From Chloroflexota bacterium (lineage in GTDB: Bacteria; Chloroflexota; Anaerolineae; Aggregatilineales; UBA3940): DNA of 15,790 bases. The DNA lies in NCBI GenBank assembly GCA_010092775.1, contig JAADYZ010000413.1, forward strand, positions 1-15,790, given 5' to 3'. Below the pieces are notes generated by a model, which saw only the letters and a list, made by a program, of their open reading frames with translations, did not search any database and was not told the DNA's origin. Positions 13,585 to 15,790 of the stretch are shown here, piece after piece; within the stretch, counting starts at the first letter, position 1, and every line of letters starts with the position of its first letter. A program made the position numbers and the translations under genes.

Positions 13585-15246
13585 CTAGGGCAAGACCTCA
13601 GTGAGAAGTTTGAGGCCGCCCACAACATTCTGACCGAGGTCAAACTGGATCACGCGCCGATTATTCTCTTGCAAAGCAGCATGATCACCAAGCATTTGAG
13701 CAGTCTTGAGGACCTGGAAGGTCATGGCGGAGTCCGTTTTGCCCGCTTCATCGGGGATATCCAGATCTTGGTCGGGCTGAGAGGTCAATTGGATGAACAT
13801 CCCGTTGCCGCCATCACCTTTGTGCAGTTGCCCGGTGGAGTGCAAAAAGCGCGGTCCATAGCCGACGGTCGTGGCGCACTTCGTCTTGGCTCGCAGTGCA
13901 AGGCGAAGATCGTTGAGCGCTGCGGAGGTTTCCTCGGTGGGTGGCACGTAGGCATGAATGGCGATGTAGTCACCTGGGTTGAACTGCTCTAAGAATTCGA
14001 GCAGGGCTTCGCCATCGAGGGGTGCTGGGCTGGCATCGGGCAGGCTGCCGCTCTCTGTATATTGGTCGATGGCTTTGCGTGCGGCGACCTTTGCCGCCTC
14101 AACATTAGGCTGGTTGAAGGGATGAATGCCCATCACATGTCCAGCGACGGCGGTAGCAAACTCCCACAGGAAGAAGTTACCCCCCATTGCATACTTGTCG
14201 TCCCAATCGATGTGTATCAATGGATGGCCAGCCTCACCTAAGGCGTTCAACTTGGCATCGTCGCTGGTATCGCCGGGTAATTGCAGGTGGACAAAGACAC
14301 GGTCGTCACCGTATTGGTCAGGATCGCCCAGCTCTTCACCAACGACGGGCAGGATGCCCATGTCGTTCTTGCCGGTGCTTTCAGCGATCAACTGCTCAAC
14401 CCAATCACCAAAGCTATCGATTCCAGCTGAGGCGAGGAAGGTAAGCTTATCGCGGCCTTCTTTGGCCGCCGTGCTCATGATGGCCCCCAGCACCGCACCG
14501 GGATTCTGGTCAGTCGAGACCTTGGCGGCACTTGCCTGAGCCATCTGGATGGCGCTGTCGAGCAGCTTGGCAACGTCAAGCCCGATCAGAACGGCGGGGA
14601 CTAAACCGAAATAGGAGAGGACAGAATAACGACCACCGATATTCGGATTGTTGAGAAAGGTCTCGCGGAACTTGTTGTCGCTCGCGATCTGAATCAGCTT
14701 GCTGCCCGGATCCGTGATTGCAACGAAATGTGCTCCGGCTTTGTCGCCCACCTTTTCATGAAGCTTATTGTAGAAGAACTTGAAAAATGAGAGTGTCTCG
14801 GCAGTACCGCCGGACTTGGTGGCGACGATAAACAGCGTCTTTTCCAGATCCAGGCTGTCGTGGTAGGCCTGCACCGCGTCTGGATCGGTGCTGTCGAGAA
14901 TCTCCAAATGAAGGCCCTCAGAGTCGGCGCCAAATGTGCGGCTGAGCACTTCTGGCCCTAAGCTGGACCCGCCCATGCCGAGCAGCAGGACGTGGGTCAG
15001 ACCATCATCGCGAACCTTCTGGGCGAAGTGATTGAGTTGGTCGAGGGTGCCTTTCATCTCCTCGGCGATCTTAAGCCAGCCAAGGCGGTTCTCAATCTCA
15101 GTGGGGCTTTCTTGCCAGACGGTGTGATCGATGTTCCAGATGCGTTTGGCGACGTTGTGCTCGTCAAGAGCGGATAGTGTGCTTTGAACAGCGGATTCAA
15201 GCGAGCCTAATTGGGCGGATATGGGAACAGGTGTCTCAAGGGTCAT
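13585..15246 (-). CDS. pgi: Glucose-6-phosphate isomerase, stand-alone form of the Tal-Pgi type
   Basis: This cytoplasmic enzyme interconverts glucose 6-phosphate and fructose 6-phosphate in glycolysis and gluconeogenesis. The 553 residues contain two sugar-isomerase (SIS) halves. The first has VLLLGMGGSSLGPEVL (86-101) and VATKSGGTAETLSFF (141-155), the phosphate-binding segments. Next come the PGI block NIGGRYSVLSYFGLVPA (202-218), AESTGKNDMGILP with Glu289 (288-300), GIHPFNQPNVE (373-383) and GPRFLHSTGQLHKGDGG (464-480). The sequence style matches the C-terminal half of bifunctional transaldolase/phosphoglucose isomerase, yet no transaldolase domain precedes it and the upstream gene is a thioredoxin-like protein. 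The ATG at 15246 has GAGGA about 9 nt before it. Which residue is the catalytic base was not settled from sequence alone. Confidence 0.92.
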   Translation of the reverse strand: MTLETPVPISAQLGSLESAVQSTLSALDEHNVAKRIWNIDHTVWQESPTEIENRLGWLKIAEEMKGTLDQLNHFAQKVRDDGLTHVLLLGMGGSSLGPEVLSRTFGADSEGLHLEILDSTDPDAVQAYHDSLDLEKTLFIVATKSGGTAETLSFFKFFYNKLHEKVGDKAGAHFVAITDPGSKLIQIASDNKFRETFLNNPNIGGRYSVLSYFGLVPAVLIGLDVAKLLDSAIQMAQASAAKVSTDQNPGAVLGAIMSTAAKEGRDKLTFLASAGIDSFGDWVEQLIAESTGKNDMGILPVVGEELGDPDQYGDDRVFVHLQLPGDTSDDAKLNALGEAGHPLIHIDWDDKYAMGGNFFLWEFATAVAGHVMGIHPFNQPNVEAAKVAARKAIDQYTESGSLPDASPAPLDGEALLEFLEQFNPGDYIAIHAYVPPTEETSAALNDLRLALRAKTKCATTVGYGPRFLHSTGQLHKGDGGNGMFIQLTSQPDQDLDIPDEAGKTDSAMTFQVLKTAQMLGDHAALQENNRRVIQFDLGQNVVGGLKLLTEVLP

Positions 15247-15331
15247 GTGCCGTGTCCTCTGCTGACTGATGATGTTCAGGGTGGATGACTGGGTTCAAGG
15301 CGCTGTGGAGACAAACGAGCTTGCTGATCTG

Positions 15332-15340
15332 ATTATAGCA
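15332..15340 (-). promoter_or_regulatory. Extended -10 promoter of pgi
   Basis: The minus strand reads TGCTATAAT, a perfect extended -10 element, directly after the stop codon of the thioredoxin-like gene. No good -35 is seen, which an extended -10 does not need. Predicted start near 15325 gives a leader of about 79 nt before the pgi ATG. Confidence 0.55.
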
Positions 15341-15341
15341 G

Positions 15342-15749
15342 TCAGCGGGCGTCTGCGTGGGCCTGGACAATGGTTAAGAGGTCCTGTTCCAAGGAGCCAT
15401 AAGTCGGATTCTCGATGATGCGACCGATTTCGCTGCCGCCTACCTGATCGTACAGAATGAAGGTCGGCACCCGCCGCACGTGTAGTTGTTCATTGCGGAT
15501 GGGGTTTGCTGTTGAATCATAGAGGTTCCAGGTCCAACCGGGTAGGTATTCTGCGATCCGTGCCATACGTGGGACGTTACGCGCACAATCAGGGCAGGTG
15601 TAGCGACAGGAAATCACCATGTGAGCCTGGGGTAGGCGCTCAGCAAGCTCTGCGAGTAAGCCAGCGCGAACCTCTGCGCGCTCATAGACGGCATAGAAAT
15701 GCTCGTTTAGTTCGATGTAATCGTGGATGGGGGACTGATGCTTGGTCAT
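15342..15749 (-). CDS. Thioredoxin-like protein with C-P-D-C motif
   Basis: A 135-residue protein with no signal peptide or TM segment, so probably cytoplasmic. The redox motif C-P-D-C (52-55) stands at the start of a helix (ARNVPRMARIAEYL) and is preceded by a third cysteine, Cys48. The block RRVPTFILYD (about 92-101) carries the cis-Pro loop opposite the active site, as in thioredoxins. An extra N-terminal helical stretch of about 35 residues (NEHFYAVYERAEVRAGLLAELAERL) precedes the fold. It should be a thiol-disulfide reductase or oxidant defence protein; its partner is unknown. The ATG at 15749 has only a weak GAAAG upstream. Its promoter is probably near or beyond the right edge. It lies 95 bases upstream of pgi, which has its own -10. 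Confidence 0.82.
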   Translation of the reverse strand: MTKHQSPIHDYIELNEHFYAVYERAEVRAGLLAELAERLPQAHMVISCRYTCPDCARNVPRMARIAEYLPGWTWNLYDSTANPIRNEQLHVRRVPTFILYDQVGGSEIGRIIENPTYGSLEQDLLTIVQAHADAR

Positions 15750-15790
15750 GAGTGTGATCTTTCATCAAAGTGAGTCTGCTTACCTGACGC

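Overview
The window is about 15.8 kb of moderately GC-rich bacterial chromosome. It is densely packed and intergenic gaps are short. The gene set and protein style suggest a member of the Chloroflexota (Anaerolineae-like): Thr/Pro-rich extracytoplasmic linkers and tails, a single-TM discoidin-like surface protein, a sortase, a PepF-type M3 peptidase, a PGI of the kind usually fused to transaldolase, and a separate-subunit B12 acyl-CoA mutase. This placement is inferred from style, not from a marker-gene comparison.

Layout from left to right: (1) The C-terminal three quarters of a phosphoenolpyruvate carboxylase on + (cut by the left edge) converges on an oligoendopeptidase F gene on -. A strong hairpin lies between them. 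(2) pepF and an RluE-like rRNA pseudouridine synthase diverge from one short region with overlapping -10 elements. (3) An envelope-oriented block runs from about 4.7 to 8.5 kb. It holds a discoidin-like membrane-anchored protein (-), a three-gene + operon (Roadblock/LC7-like protein, sortase, 78-residue Ser/Arg-rich tail-anchored protein), a tRNA-Pro(TGG) on -, and a membrane-anchored TPR protein with a Pro/Thr tail on -. One hairpin serves as terminator for both the operon and the tRNA. (4) A 500-residue orphan with a hydrophobic C-terminus is followed by the large subunit of a B12-dependent acyl-CoA mutase (both +). The mutase residues fit an isobutyryl-CoA mutase better than methylmalonyl-CoA mutase. 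(5) On - there follow a MerA/LPD-like flavin disulfide reductase with an altered C-terminal active site, a stand-alone glucose-6-phosphate isomerase of the Tal-Pgi type, and a small thioredoxin-like protein.

The metabolic genes are housekeeping central-carbon functions (anaplerosis, gluconeogenesis/glycolysis, branched or butyryl-CoA metabolism, thiol redox) and do not form one pathway. The most distinctive region is the 5.5-7.2 kb operon. It joins a predicted cytoplasmic Roadblock-fold regulator to a sortase and a tiny basic tail-anchored protein, and membrane-bound proteins of unknown role flank it. No CRISPR array, insertion sequence, integrase or phage gene was seen.
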